Origin: Algoriphagus pacificus
GTDB taxonomy: Bacteria > Bacteroidota > Bacteroidia > Cytophagales > Cyclobacteriaceae
Direction: 5' to 3'
DNA: 64,000 bases
Assembly: GCF_017254845.1 (NCBI RefSeq)
Contig: NZ_JAFKCU010000001.1
Location: forward strand, 1,323,048-1,387,047
Within the stretch, counting starts at the first letter, position 1. Each line of letters begins with the position of its first letter. The notes beneath the pieces were generated by a model. The model made no database searches. It was given only the letters and a program-made list of their open reading frames with translations, and was not told where the DNA came from. Made by a program: the position numbers and the translations under genes. Positions 8,343 through 18,005 of the stretch are shown piece after piece.

Positions 8343-11300
8343 TTATTGAATTTCAACTGAAATCGTATTGTCATCAGGCAATCGATCAATTAATTTATTG
8401 AGTGGGTCAATGCCCGCTTTAGCTGGAGTTCCTTTTACCCTGATGGTAAGGTCACTTTCGCCAGGTTTGATTTTGTATTTCTGAATGTAAAGTGGATTGA
8501 CACGATCCTTACCGTTCTCGTCCACATCATCAGCAGCAAAAACTCCAATATCAATGTAATCTCCATCGTAGGTGGCTGGAGTTTCCATCCCTGCTCCATC
8601 TGCGTAAAGCTTTTGAGAAGTGAATTTGATAGTCACATCGTATTCTTCCTCACCAACTTTTGTGGCAGTGACTTCTTGAGCTTTATTTTCGTAAAGCGTG
8701 ATTTTATTCCAAGTGTCGTCCAGATAATACATCAAACTATCAGGAGTTTTGGCGGCCAAATGGCGATAAAGATCAGAGCTTCCTGGGAAAGGCGGTGCTT
8801 CTCGCAATCCAAATTCCTGATTGAAATTATATAGCGCTGAATCCATCGCTTCTGCTCCAATCAAATCCCTTAATCCGTAAAGGATAAGACTTCCTTTATT
8901 ATACCACTGATAAGGACGATTACAATTGATGAAAACATTTTCTTTTTTGCCTTCACTGGATCTTCCACTTAAGTAATCATCCAGTTCGTCTTTTAAGAAT
9001 CGCTTCATGTTTTCTTTGCCATACTTCCGTTCAGAAAGAATCAAGGCCGAAAATTCTGCCAAAGCCTCAGAAGTCAAATTGGACCCTCGGGTATAATTCG
9101 GAGTGATCTGATGTCCCCACCACTGATGCGCCAATTCGTGAGCAGTCACATAATAGACATAATCAAAGCTGTTTGGATCAGAAAAATCAGCTACCCAACC
9201 AAAGCTCTCTGCGAAAGGAACCGTATTCGGAAAAGACTGGGCAAAGCCAGCATACCTAGGGAATTCCAGAATACGCATTTGTCTGAATTGGAAGTCTCCA
9301 TAGGTATCGGAGAAGTACTCTAAACCATCTTTGTAGGAGCTGACAAAACGATCGAGGTTGTATTCATGTCCTTTTTGGTAATAGATCTCGATGTTGACTT
9401 CTTTTCCTGAGCTCAAAGTTGCTTTGTCCCGTAGCACTTCATAATCAGCAGATAATACAGAGAAGAAAGCCTGAATAGGCGTGTCTTGCACATAATGGAA
9501 ATAGCGACGACCGCCCTCTTCCCATTCTTTTTGAAGATAGCCAGGAGCTATCGCAATTTGACTTGGAATGGTGCTGACAGTGGCTTCAAATTGAATCAAA
9601 TCTGCTTCATCTGCGAAAAGAAGCGTGTTTCTTCCATAGGGGTCATCATGTGGAGGTAGGTCTTCTGGTTTTTCAGGAAGCTCATATTCCCTCCTTTTTT
9701 CATCACTGTTCAATTCGTTCTGAGCAGAATAACCAATCTCTGGCATTCCTCCTGCGATGAAGCTTCCGTTATAAACCAATTCACGACCAAAGCCAGAGTT
9801 AGGGAAACCATCATTGATCACTTTACTTTTGATGACTAGGTCCAGAGTATCACCCGGCATCATTGTCTTAGGAAGAGCAGTGATTTTGTACCATTCACGA
9901 TCCGGTTTCTTTCCGAAAATCTGGAATTTTGCAGGCTCATAATCCAAAGGAAAACGATAGGCTAAAGGCTCACCTTGGTATAAAATCTCAAATTCAGTCA
10001 ATCCTGTGCTATTGAAATGCACCGAATCGATTGGCTCATTGGTTTTATTAACCATTTGTACCTCCGCTTCGAAATAGGCATCCCGCTCCATCGGAAATAA
10101 ATCTGCTTTAAGGTTTACTTTGGTCACTTTTGGCTGAGGGATGAATTCGTATTGCTTCAATTGCTTCTCGTAAGCTACTTGTCGTAATTCTCCCTCATCG
10201 CTGGTACGATAGCCATTTTCATAAACCAAGGAATTGAAAATATATGCCCCGGTTGCAATACCTATGAAAAGGAAGACATAAGCGACGATGCTGGTCTTTT
10301 GTGTCAATCGACCTTTGGCCTGCTGAATCGTATTTTTGAATGAATTTTCGGATCCTCTGCTATAGAAGATGCTAAAGAAAAGAATCAGAAACAGTCCGAT
10401 AGCCGTCCAATAAAGGTTAAACCAGAATAGAGGCTCTCCAAAATGTCCCAAACCATTCATATCACTCCAGCGATAGCCTGGCTTATAGGAGAAGAAGAAA
10501 AGGTTGAAATCGTATCCGGCAAAATCTCTAAAGATGATCATTACTACCCATATTCCGATCGCCACTGCATGGCCTGCAAACTTGTTATTCACAACCAAGT
10601 GCACTGCAAAAACCAGCATCACCATCTGTAAAAAATCCGGCAATGAGATCAGAAAACTGTCCACTAAATAGATTCCGATTTCATAATCAAAGTAGCCTTT
10701 CAGCGTCTGTATCAAGATTCCTACGATAATTGGAATGGTAGTCAACATCAAACATATAAAGGCCATCCCCGCAAACTTCGAAGCGATCACAGTTCCGTCT
10801 TTTACAGGGAAAGTATCATTAATTACCGAGTAGCCAGAGGACTTGTCTCTATGCAGTGTTTCTCCTGTGAAAAACACGATGATAATGAAAACGAACAGGT
10901 TGTAATCAAAAGTTTTATACTCCATCAAAAAGGAGGTGGAGGGGAAATTGGGAACGCTATAAAGCGTATTTCCTATCCAAAAGTCCAAAACCAAAAACAC
11001 TAAACCACCCAACAAAATCGATTTGAAATAGATGTCCTTGAAGATGTTTTGGAACTCGATTTTAGTCAGAGTTTTAAAACTGTTCCATTGATAGCTTCCA
11101 GAGAAATCTGCTTTTGAAAGCACTTTTTGAAGCATTGGAGTACTCGCTTCTTCTTTCTCGGCTTTGGATTTCTTCTGCTGGGTCTGGAAGAAATAGGTAA
11201 AACTAAATCGTGCATAAGCTGCCACAAAGAATACAATCCCAACACTGATCCATAGGAGACGGTTAATCAAAAGATTTCCGACTACAGGAAGAATAAAGTT

Positions 11301-11987
11301 ATTCTGCTCATAAGGAGTCAGGTATCGAGTTTGGAAATTGAAAGTATTGATCCCAAAAGGGTCCATAATTTCAACCAAATCCTTGTTTTCAATATCCTGG
11401 GCAAGAAAATTTGCCAAGAGATAAATGATAAATACAACGATACCTCCTGAGTAAATCGACTTGATATTTCTGGTGAAAACAATCAGCGCAAAAAACAACG
11501 CTCCAGCTAACCAAAGATTGGGAAGGGAAAGTGTCAACCAAGGATGTAAGTAATTGATCAGTTCATTTGGACCATAGCGTAAAGCATCTGTTCCAAAGAG
11601 AGGACCGAGCAGAGTTCCCAAATAAAATCCCACCAAACTTCCAAAAGAAATAAACATCAAGGTCACAAAAGAACCCCAAAATCTTCCCATGAAATAGGCG
11701 AATTTGGAAATCGGGTAACTGAAAAGAAAGGTTCCTGTTTTGTGTTCCAAATCTCTGTAGATGGGAACTCCCATGACTGCAGAGGCAATTAAAATTCCAA
11801 AAATTGAAATCAACAACTGAAGGTTTGCAATCACAATTGGGGCATTGTGATAGACCTTTTCCGAGGCAGGAGTGTTACCAAATCCCACCAATAACAAAGG
11901 CACGACCAGTAACATCAAGAAATAGATATAAGTCGCCGGACGACTGAATCTATATTTCAGTTCAAATATGAAAATATCTAAAAACAT
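8343..11987 (-). CDS. ABC transporter permease fused to an M1-family peptidase domain
   Basis: A 1214-residue fusion. The N-terminal half (about 1-580) is a double ABC-2 permease with roughly a dozen hydrophobic helices. The C-terminal half is a gluzincin peptidase with the zinc motif HELAHQWWGHQ near residue 945 and the third ligand in LTSEALAEF shortly after. The exopeptidase GxMEN motif expected about 30 residues before the zinc site is not present; that stretch reads NTVPFAESFGW. The ATPase gene lies 9 bases upstream on the same strand, so the pair makes one exporter with a probably periplasmic peptidase. The substrate is unknown. This fusion architecture recurs in Bacteroidota. Confidence 0.9.
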   Translation of the reverse strand: MFLDIFIFELKYRFSRPATYIYFLMLLVVPLLLVGFGNTPASEKVYHNAPIVIANLQLLISIFGILIASAVMGVPIYRDLEHKTGTFLFSYPISKFAYFMGRFWGSFVTLMFISFGSLVGFYLGTLLGPLFGTDALRYGPNELINYLHPWLTLSLPNLWLAGALFFALIVFTRNIKSIYSGGIVVFIIYLLANFLAQDIENKDLVEIMDPFGINTFNFQTRYLTPYEQNNFILPVVGNLLINRLLWISVGIVFFVAAYARFSFTYFFQTQQKKSKAEKEEASTPMLQKVLSKADFSGSYQWNSFKTLTKIEFQNIFKDIYFKSILLGGLVFLVLDFWIGNTLYSVPNFPSTSFLMEYKTFDYNLFVFIIIVFFTGETLHRDKSSGYSVINDTFPVKDGTVIASKFAGMAFICLMLTTIPIIVGILIQTLKGYFDYEIGIYLVDSFLISLPDFLQMVMLVFAVHLVVNNKFAGHAVAIGIWVVMIIFRDFAGYDFNLFFFSYKPGYRWSDMNGLGHFGEPLFWFNLYWTAIGLFLILFFSIFYSRGSENSFKNTIQQAKGRLTQKTSIVAYVFLFIGIATGAYIFNSLVYENGYRTSDEGELRQVAYEKQLKQYEFIPQPKVTKVNLKADLFPMERDAYFEAEVQMVNKTNEPIDSVHFNSTGLTEFEILYQGEPLAYRFPLDYEPAKFQIFGKKPDREWYKITALPKTMMPGDTLDLVIKSKVINDGFPNSGFGRELVYNGSFIAGGMPEIGYSAQNELNSDEKRREYELPEKPEDLPPHDDPYGRNTLLFADEADLIQFEATVSTIPSQIAIAPGYLQKEWEEGGRRYFHYVQDTPIQAFFSVLSADYEVLRDKATLSSGKEVNIEIYYQKGHEYNLDRFVSSYKDGLEYFSDTYGDFQFRQMRILEFPRYAGFAQSFPNTVPFAESFGWVADFSDPNSFDYVYYVTAHELAHQWWGHQITPNYTRGSNLTSEALAEFSALILSERKYGKENMKRFLKDELDDYLSGRSSEGKKENVFINCNRPYQWYNKGSLILYGLRDLIGAEAMDSALYNFNQEFGLREAPPFPGSSDLYRHLAAKTPDSLMYYLDDTWNKITLYENKAQEVTATKVGEEEYDVTIKFTSQKLYADGAGMETPATYDGDYIDIGVFAADDVDENGKDRVNPLYIQKYKIKPGESDLTIRVKGTPAKAGIDPLNKLIDRLPDDNTISVEIQ

Positions 11988-11996
11988 GTCCGGAAA

Positions 11997-12884
11997 TTAT
12001 ATCGTGATTGGATCAACTTTCTTTGAAATGTGACTGAAGTACACATCTTCCAAATCTGCCGGAACAGCTATAAAGCCATTTCCTGGATCTTCTTCACTTT
12101 CTATTCTCAAGCTTAATTTGCCTTCCAGCAGTTTGGTTGAAATCACTGAGTATTTCTCTCTATAATCTCCCAATTCAGCCTTTTCAACTGATTTTTTATA
12201 GATTTTGCCTTGTACAGAAGCAATTCCTTCTGCTGGTTTTCCTTGCATTAGCACCTCACCTTGGCAGATAATTGCCATGTTAGAGCAAAGTGTATTGACG
12301 TCTTCCACAATGTGAGTTGATAGGATGACGACGGTATTTTCTCCGATTTCAGAAAGCAGGTTATAAAATCTATTTCGTTCTGAAGGATCTAGTCCAGCTG
12401 TAGGTTCATCCACGATGATTAAAGAAGGACTTCCCACCAATGCCTGAGCAATTCCAAATCGCTGGCGCATCCCCCCAGAATATGTTCCTAATCCTTTTTT
12501 GCGGTGACTGTATAAGTTTACTTTCTGGAGTAGATTTTCTACTAAGGCCTTTCTTTCACCCTTATTGCCAATTCCCTTCATTTGCGCAATATGATCGAGC
12601 ATTACCTCGGCATTAATTCGTGGATAAAGTCCAAAGTCCTGAGGAAGATAGCCTAGTCGCTCTCGGACTTTTTGTTTTTCTGCCAGCACATCGATATCGT
12701 CCAGCATAATAGACCCCGAATCCGGATCCTGTAAAGTTGCAATAGTTCGCATAAGTGTTGATTTACCGGCTCCATTTGGTCCAAGTAAACCAAACATTCC
12801 TTGAGGAATGGTCAAAGTAATGTCATTCAAAGCCTTCACGCCATTCGCATAAGTCTTTGATAGGTTTTTGATGATTAATTCCAT
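11997..12884 (-). CDS. ABC transporter ATP-binding protein
   Basis: A 295-residue ATPase with Walker A GLLGPNGAGKSTL, the signature YSGGMRQRFGIAQAL and Walker B LIIVDEPTAGLDP followed by the switch histidine in LSTHIVED. It energises the permease/peptidase encoded 9 bases downstream. The start was placed at the ATG whose product begins MELIIKNLSKTYANG, which is where homology to ABC ATPases begins. An in-frame start 45 bases further upstream would only add a hydrophobic stretch unlike the family. Confidence 0.92.
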   Translation of the reverse strand: MELIIKNLSKTYANGVKALNDITLTIPQGMFGLLGPNGAGKSTLMRTIATLQDPDSGSIMLDDIDVLAEKQKVRERLGYLPQDFGLYPRINAEVMLDHIAQMKGIGNKGERKALVENLLQKVNLYSHRKKGLGTYSGGMRQRFGIAQALVGSPSLIIVDEPTAGLDPSERNRFYNLLSEIGENTVVILSTHIVEDVNTLCSNMAIICQGEVLMQGKPAEGIASVQGKIYKKSVEKAELGDYREKYSVISTKLLEGKLSLRIESEEDPGNGFIAVPADLEDVYFSHISKKVDPITI

Positions 12885-13110
12885 AAATACATAAGTGTGG
12901 TTAGTAGTGACAATTGAAAGAATAAGCAAAAAAATCAGTGTTTGGTGGTTTTGATTTAATACGCTTCTGAATATAATGAATTGTTTATAAATGACTTAGC
13001 AAAAAAGAGTAAAGTCTGTATACTTAATAGATGCCGGATTTACTCAATAGGTTGCAATCAAATGAGGAGGAATTCTTAAACTCAGGTATTAAACAAACCA
13101 AAATTGAAAG

Positions 13111-14364
13111 ATGGATATAAGGAAATGGACCATAGGTTTTATGTCCCCACTGCTTTTTTTATGCTTGCTTTTTTCTTGTCAAAAAGTCGATTTCAAAAAA
13201 GAATTAGGATCCTTGGAAGCTTTTTCAGAAATGGTTCAGGCAGGAGTAAAACCTATAGCTCTTAGCGAACCTATGAGCTCGAGCGAGTTAGATTTGTTTT
13301 TGCCTGAGGCTCAGCGATTGGCTGAGAAATACGAGATTGAGGTTTTTAGAGAAGCCTCGTTACTCGGAACCTATCTTTTTGATTCATCAGTAGTTGAAGG
13401 AAAGGAAGTTTTAATCCTATATAAAGGAAAAGCTTTGGATGCCTATCAACTTCTCAAGAATGAAGCAAGTGAGTTGGCTGCAAATGGGACTTATTCTGGC
13501 TCAAAAAAAGAAGCAATTTCGAGGGCTTTTGGAAGGTTGCTTGGATATCCAGAATCCCGAATCAATGATTTGCTTGCTCAAAATTCTGAGTTCAGAGATT
13601 TGGAAGACTTTGGAATTAAGGGACAGGAAGTGATCTGGTTTTATAAAGATCTGCCTTCAGCAAAAGTCTTTTATGGAAGTACTTTGGGTTTAAAAATGAT
13701 TTCTGAAAATGAAAATTCAGCTACTTTTCAAATCGCTGGAGATTCAAAACTGGTTTTGAAAAGTGTAGAAAAAAGTGGGTATTCAGGTAAGGAAGCCAAA
13801 TCTGTGGCTTTGGCACTTTTGACAGACAATCTAGAAGCATGGTATGCTCATCTCCAAAATGAAAAAGTAGAAATCAAATACACCTTAAAAGTTAAACCTG
13901 AGGGTGCTCACGACGGATTTGTCGCTGTCGATCCTGAAGGATATTTATTAGAATTTGAAATGTTTCGGATGCATCCAGAAAATGAAAGATTTATACCAGA
14001 GCTGAAAAGTTTGAAACCTCTAGAAACAAGTTTAGGGTCAGGCTTAGATTTTTACGCAAGTATCACTTGGTTGTATTACAAGGATATGCTGCCGATGGAG
14101 AATTTTATGACTCAGAATCTCGGATTAGAAATAGCAGCAGATCAAGGCTGGGCCAAAATCTATAAAGTTTCAGAAAACAGCTATTTGGGTTTAGTCGATG
14201 AAAAACGAGGAATGAATTCTTTCGCTGAAGAGAAACTAGTGGAGGTGAAGTTTGATTTAGAAAATCCGGATGGCTGGGAAGAATATTTGGTTAAAACCTC
14301 AAAGGACTCGACCCGAATCTCTGGAACATTTAAAGATTTGGGAGGCTATCTGTTTCGATTTTGA
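13111..14364 (+). CDS. Lipoprotein with glyoxalase/VOC-like domains
   Basis: A 417-residue protein beginning with a lipoprotein signal (hydrophobic run ending LLFSC, lipidation Cys at about 23). Two regions resemble vicinal-oxygen-chelate folds. Residues about 175-290 contain VIWFYKDLPSAKVFYGSTLG, and later a DGFVAVDPEGYLLEFE strand typical of glyoxalase modules. Residues about 315-415 repeat the pattern more weakly (ITWLYYKDMLPMENFM). The Glu in LLEFE could be a metal ligand. VOC proteins are normally cytoplasmic, so a lipid-anchored one is unusual. The substrate is unknown. The gene is monocistronic as far as can be seen, with 226 bases of AT-rich sequence upstream. Confidence 0.7.
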   Translation: MDIRKWTIGFMSPLLFLCLLFSCQKVDFKKELGSLEAFSEMVQAGVKPIALSEPMSSSELDLFLPEAQRLAEKYEIEVFREASLLGTYLFDSSVVEGKEVLILYKGKALDAYQLLKNEASELAANGTYSGSKKEAISRAFGRLLGYPESRINDLLAQNSEFRDLEDFGIKGQEVIWFYKDLPSAKVFYGSTLGLKMISENENSATFQIAGDSKLVLKSVEKSGYSGKEAKSVALALLTDNLEAWYAHLQNEKVEIKYTLKVKPEGAHDGFVAVDPEGYLLEFEMFRMHPENERFIPELKSLKPLETSLGSGLDFYASITWLYYKDMLPMENFMTQNLGLEIAADQGWAKIYKVSENSYLGLVDEKRGMNSFAEEKLVEVKFDLENPDGWEEYLVKTSKDSTRISGTFKDLGGYLFRF

Positions 14365-14537
14365 GCTTTTATTTAGCCTCTTTCTTTTTCTGAAAGTAGG
14401 AATCCTCTCCTCCATTGTTCCTCAACCATGGAAAATTATTCTCTTCTTAAAAACTGAAAATCTCTCGCTTATAAAAAAACTAAATAGATTCAGGTCAAAT
14501 CATTTAAATTAAACCATTCACTTAGCCACCATCAACC

Positions 14538-16220
14538 ATGAAAAAAACGCTGCTACTAATTTTATTTAGTATGGCTTTCCATTTTGTATCTGCCACTGAA
14601 TTGGTTCAGACGATTCAAACCTATCAGGCAGACTGGGGAGCTCTAAGAAGACTTTATACTAATAATCTTTCTCTGGAATATTTTGATAGAATACAGGAGT
14701 TCAATCAAGAATACTTATCGGATCTGCAGAAATTGAATTACGATGCTCTTTCTGAAGACGGGAAAATCGATTATGTGTTATTCAGGAATTTTTTGGAAAA
14801 GGAACTAGCTGAATTGAATTTGGAGCGAAGGGCTTTTGAAGAAATTTCATCTGTTGTGGCCTTTAGTGCACCTTTAGATGAATTTGTAGTGGGTAGAAGA
14901 AGAGCGAAAACACCAGATTCTCAGGCTTTGGCAGCAACTTGGAATGAGGTTGCTAAAAAAGTAGATGCCCAATTGAAAAATCTGTCTTCAACTCCAAAAT
15001 ATACCAGTTGGCAAAAAGCTGACTTGGCAGCTCAAGCTGTTGAAATGCTGGATCGAGTAGTAGGCGAGGCCTATAGTTATTATTTTGATTACGATCCAAT
15101 GTTTACTTGGTGGATGCCTGAGCCTTGGAAAAAACTAGACACAAGTTTAAAATCCTATGCCAAAGCTTTGCGGGAGCATTACACTAATTCTGTCAAAGAT
15201 GATGGGAGTGGAATTATCGGGAAGCCGATTGGGAGAGAGGCCTTGTTGAATCAATTGGCTTTTGAAATGATTGCTTATAGTCCGGAGGAGCTGATCGCGG
15301 AAGCAGAAAAGCAATTTTCTTGGTGCGAAAAAGAGATGCTAAAAGCTTCCAATGAATTGGGTTTTGGAGATGACTGGAAGGCTGCGTTGGAAATGGTCAA
15401 GGAAACGTATTTGCCTGCTGGCGAATGGCCTGCCGAGGTAATTCGATTGGCAGAAGAAGCAACCGAGTATGTCGAGAAGAATGATTTGATTACCGTTCCT
15501 CCAATGGCAAAAGAGACTTGGAGAACAACTATGATTTCTGCAGAGCGTCAATTGGTGAGTCCTTTTTTCTTGGGAGGAGAAACTATTCAGATTTCCTATC
15601 CGACTTCAGAAATGAGTCATGAAGATAAAATGATGAGTATGCGTGGAAACAACCCGCATTTCTCCAGAGCGACTGTTCAGCATGAATTGATTCCGGGTCA
15701 TCATTTGCAGCAGTTTATGAACCAGCGCAACATGACACATCGTCGGATGTTTGGAACACCTTTTTGGACAGAAGGATGGGCTTTGTATTGGGAGTTTATT
15801 CTGTGGGACAAAGGATTTCCGAGAGATGCCAAAGATAAAGTAGGGATGCTCTTCTGGAGAATGCATAGATGTGCGAGAATTATTTTCTCTTTGAATTACC
15901 ACCTGGAGAAAATGACTCCACAGGAATGCATCGATCTATTGGTGGATAAAGTGGGTCATGAGCCAGCAAATGCAGAAGCTGAAGTTAGAAGATCATTTGA
16001 AGGTCGATATGGTCCTTTGTACCAGATCGCTTATATGATCGGAGCTTTGGAGATTTATTCAATGCGAGATGAGGTAGTCAATTCAGGAAAAATGGGAGAG
16101 AAGGAATTTCATGATCTGATCATGAGCCAGAATGCCATGCCGATTGAGATCCTGAGAGCTAAGGTGACTGGAAATCCCCTTAAAAGAAACCATAAAGCAA
16201 GTTGGAAGTTTTTGGATTAA
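14538..16220 (+). CDS. DUF885-family secreted metallopeptidase
   Basis: A 560-residue protein with a signal peptide (KKTLLLILFSMAFHFVSA). The DUF885 hallmark is present at about residues 384-391 as QHELIPGHHLQQF, an inverted HExxxGHH zinc site, with a possible third ligand in FWTEGWALYWE about 30 residues later. Members are thought to be zinc peptidases or carboxypeptidases; the substrate cannot be inferred. It is secreted, probably periplasmic or lipid-free extracellular. The 170-base gap upstream contains no clear element. A terminator follows. Confidence 0.88.
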   Translation: MKKTLLLILFSMAFHFVSATELVQTIQTYQADWGALRRLYTNNLSLEYFDRIQEFNQEYLSDLQKLNYDALSEDGKIDYVLFRNFLEKELAELNLERRAFEEISSVVAFSAPLDEFVVGRRRAKTPDSQALAATWNEVAKKVDAQLKNLSSTPKYTSWQKADLAAQAVEMLDRVVGEAYSYYFDYDPMFTWWMPEPWKKLDTSLKSYAKALREHYTNSVKDDGSGIIGKPIGREALLNQLAFEMIAYSPEELIAEAEKQFSWCEKEMLKASNELGFGDDWKAALEMVKETYLPAGEWPAEVIRLAEEATEYVEKNDLITVPPMAKETWRTTMISAERQLVSPFFLGGETIQISYPTSEMSHEDKMMSMRGNNPHFSRATVQHELIPGHHLQQFMNQRNMTHRRMFGTPFWTEGWALYWEFILWDKGFPRDAKDKVGMLFWRMHRCARIIFSLNYHLEKMTPQECIDLLVDKVGHEPANAEAEVRRSFEGRYGPLYQIAYMIGALEIYSMRDEVVNSGKMGEKEFHDLIMSQNAMPIEILRAKVTGNPLKRNHKASWKFLD

Positions 16221-16240
16221 GTCACCTGAATTCATGAACA

Positions 16241-16272
16241 AAAAAAGGAAGCTCGTTTGAGCTTCCTTTTTT
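16241..16272. terminator. Bidirectional terminator
   Basis: AAGGAAGCTC (16245-16254) pairs with GAGCTTCCTT (16259-16268) around a GTTT loop, with A and T tracts on either side, between the convergent DUF885 gene and the Spy-like/plug gene. Confidence 0.88.
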
Positions 16273-16294
16273 GATTTAAACATCAACCTTACCA

Positions 16295-17095
16295 TTATTT
16301 TGGATCATTTTTAAGTTTGATGACAATTGCTCCGTTTTCAGCTTTTTTGCCGAATTTCTCGATGGCTTTTTCACCTTTTAATACCTCCATACTCTGGATA
16401 TCTTTGGGATCTATATTTTTAAAGTCTTTTACCTGTTTCATTCCATCTTTCGTATCGATGTAAAATAAAGGAGCCTCATCCTCATTTACTCCCGCTACAT
16501 AAACAGAAACATCTGGGCTAGAGCTACCCTTTCCTTGTGAAACTTTGTCGCTATCCCAAGTCACGGCATAACCTGGCTGACCTACTCTATATTTACTTGC
16601 AATTAAGCTGTTTGCAGCGTCACTTGTGGTTGCATACCCACGAACGCTCATTGATGAGCCTTGATCTCTCACAATAAAAAAACTATTCTTCTGAAGGATC
16701 TTTTGTTGCTCCTCGGTAAGCTCATTTTTTATTGCAACAAGATTATCCAATTGCATTTTCTTCAACTTATTTTCAAGATTCAGCACAACATCCATTTGCT
16801 TCTGAACAGCAGCTTGGTCAATCTTAGAAAGGTTGAGAAGGTTTTTCAGTTTTGTAGTGGCTTCATCAAGATCCCACTTTATCGTGCTGAATTCCCCTGC
16901 ATTTTTGCTGTAGGCTTTTTTAATGTTTGCTACCTGAGCATCCGTCAGATCAAGTTCTTCTCGCATATCCATGACCTTATCAGCTGAATAAAGATTCCTT
17001 TGAAATAAATCCTGACCTTGGCCAAATGTTGTAGCTACTTGTCCCTGAGCAATTCCTGCGCTGAGTACGAGGAAAAGAAATAGTACATGTTTCAT
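16295..17095 (-). CDS. Spy/CpxP-like periplasmic protein fused to a TonB-plug-like C-terminal motif
   Basis: A 266-residue secreted protein (signal peptide ending IAQGQ). Residues about 42-135 are helical with two LTxxQ-type motifs (LTDAQ, LTEEQ) and regular heptads, as in the Spy/CpxP/CnrX/ZraP stress-sensor family. Residues about 219-262 carry an IDPKDIQSMEVLKGEKAIEK segment and a following NGAIVIKLK strand. This is the same end-of-plug signature seen in SusC-type receptors, here without a barrel. The genes for an anti-sigma candidate and an ECF sigma factor lie immediately upstream, so it may be the periplasmic sensor of that module. This role is inferred from the analogous cnrXYH arrangement. 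Confidence 0.65.
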   Translation of the reverse strand: MKHVLFLFLVLSAGIAQGQVATTFGQGQDLFQRNLYSADKVMDMREELDLTDAQVANIKKAYSKNAGEFSTIKWDLDEATTKLKNLLNLSKIDQAAVQKQMDVVLNLENKLKKMQLDNLVAIKNELTEEQQKILQKNSFFIVRDQGSSMSVRGYATTSDAANSLIASKYRVGQPGYAVTWDSDKVSQGKGSSSPDVSVYVAGVNEDEAPLFYIDTKDGMKQVKDFKNIDPKDIQSMEVLKGEKAIEKFGKKAENGAIVIKLKNDPK

Positions 17096-17108
17096 AAAAT
17101 AAGTTGGT

Positions 17109-17420
17109 TTAGTAATCTGTCAATAAAGAGGCTGTTGGGGATTCCCAAACATCCAAATAGGCTTTTTCTTCGATGGTAAATTCCTGTTCATTGTTTTCCC
17201 CTTCCTGAAGTGTGATAATCAAAACTTCATTAGGAGCCTCAGGTAAGGGTTGAGGTTCATGCATGATCAAGCCCACTAAAGTCAAGGAGGCTGCTATTCC
17301 AGCAGGTATCCAAAGATTCATTCGCTTTGTTTTGTATTCAGGAAATGGAGGAATATGAAGTTCCTCGTCCTGTTTTTTCATCTGTTCAAAAAACCGTTCT
17401 AGCTGTTCGTTATTTTCCAT
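17109..17420 (-). CDS. Small single-pass membrane protein, candidate anti-sigma factor
   Basis: A 103-residue protein with a charged cytoplasmic N-terminus (about 1-30, EQLERFFEQMKKQDEELHIP). One transmembrane helix follows at about 33-48 (WIPAGIAASLTLVGLIM), then a short acidic periplasmic tail. It starts inside the end of the ECF sigma gene (11-base overlap), the usual arrangement for a cognate anti-sigma factor. No zinc-binding anti-sigma motif is present, and it resembles the small CnrY-type anti-sigma proteins only in layout. The 13-base gap to the Spy-like gene suggests one transcript of three genes. Confidence 0.65.
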   Translation of the reverse strand: MENNEQLERFFEQMKKQDEELHIPPFPEYKTKRMNLWIPAGIAASLTLVGLIMHEPQPLPEAPNEVLIITLQEGENNEQEFTIEEKAYLDVWESPTASLLTDY

Positions 17421-17904
17421 AATCTTCCTGGATTTGAACTTTTGTAATCAATTCTTTTAGTTTCTTCTTCCCGCGATCATAATGTGTTCTCGCAGTTCCT
17501 AGACCAATTTGCAGCACTTCTGCACTTTGCTCTATCGTCATTTGATGGTAAAAAACCATCAGAATCACTTCTTGCTGCATTTTTGGAAGGAGTTGGATGA
17601 TTGCTTGATAATCCGTTTGATCAATCTCTTCTTTGAAATCTTCTACTTCGTAGGATTCATCCAAGGAAATAACCTTGCCTTGTTTTCTGAATTGATCAAT
17701 TGCAGTGTATCGGATAATCGAAAAAAGCCAAGTCTTTGCTTTTTCTATGTCCTTCAACTTTGCATTCCCTTCCAAGATTTTCAAGTAAACCTGTTGCAGC
17801 ACATCTTTTGCCAGCTCATCATCAAATGCACAACATTGTCTTGCCCAGATATAGGCTTCCCGATGGTATGATTTGAGAATATGATCTAGCTGCTTGCGAT
17901 TCAT
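17410..17904 (-). CDS. ECF-type RNA polymerase sigma factor
   Basis: A 164-residue sigma-70 family protein. Region 2 is at about 10-75 (DDELAKDVLQQVYLKILE, then KAKTWLFSIIRYTAIDQFRK) and region 4 at about 100-155 with the helix-turn-helix MTIEQSAEVLQIGLGTARTH. It directs RNA polymerase to a small regulon, probably in response to an envelope signal relayed by the two downstream genes. Translation is likely coupled to the anti-sigma gene through their overlap. Confidence 0.92.
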   Translation of the reverse strand: MNRKQLDHILKSYHREAYIWARQCCAFDDELAKDVLQQVYLKILEGNAKLKDIEKAKTWLFSIIRYTAIDQFRKQGKVISLDESYEVEDFKEEIDQTDYQAIIQLLPKMQQEVILMVFYHQMTIEQSAEVLQIGLGTARTHYDRGKKKLKELITKVQIQEDYGK

Positions 17905-18005
17905 TTACATGGGTTAGTCGGAAAAGCAATAGTATATATGACAAGAAAGTTAAAAAATTTTTCGTGCCACAGCTTTAAGACTTATCCCTGAGCAGGATCT
18001 ATCGC

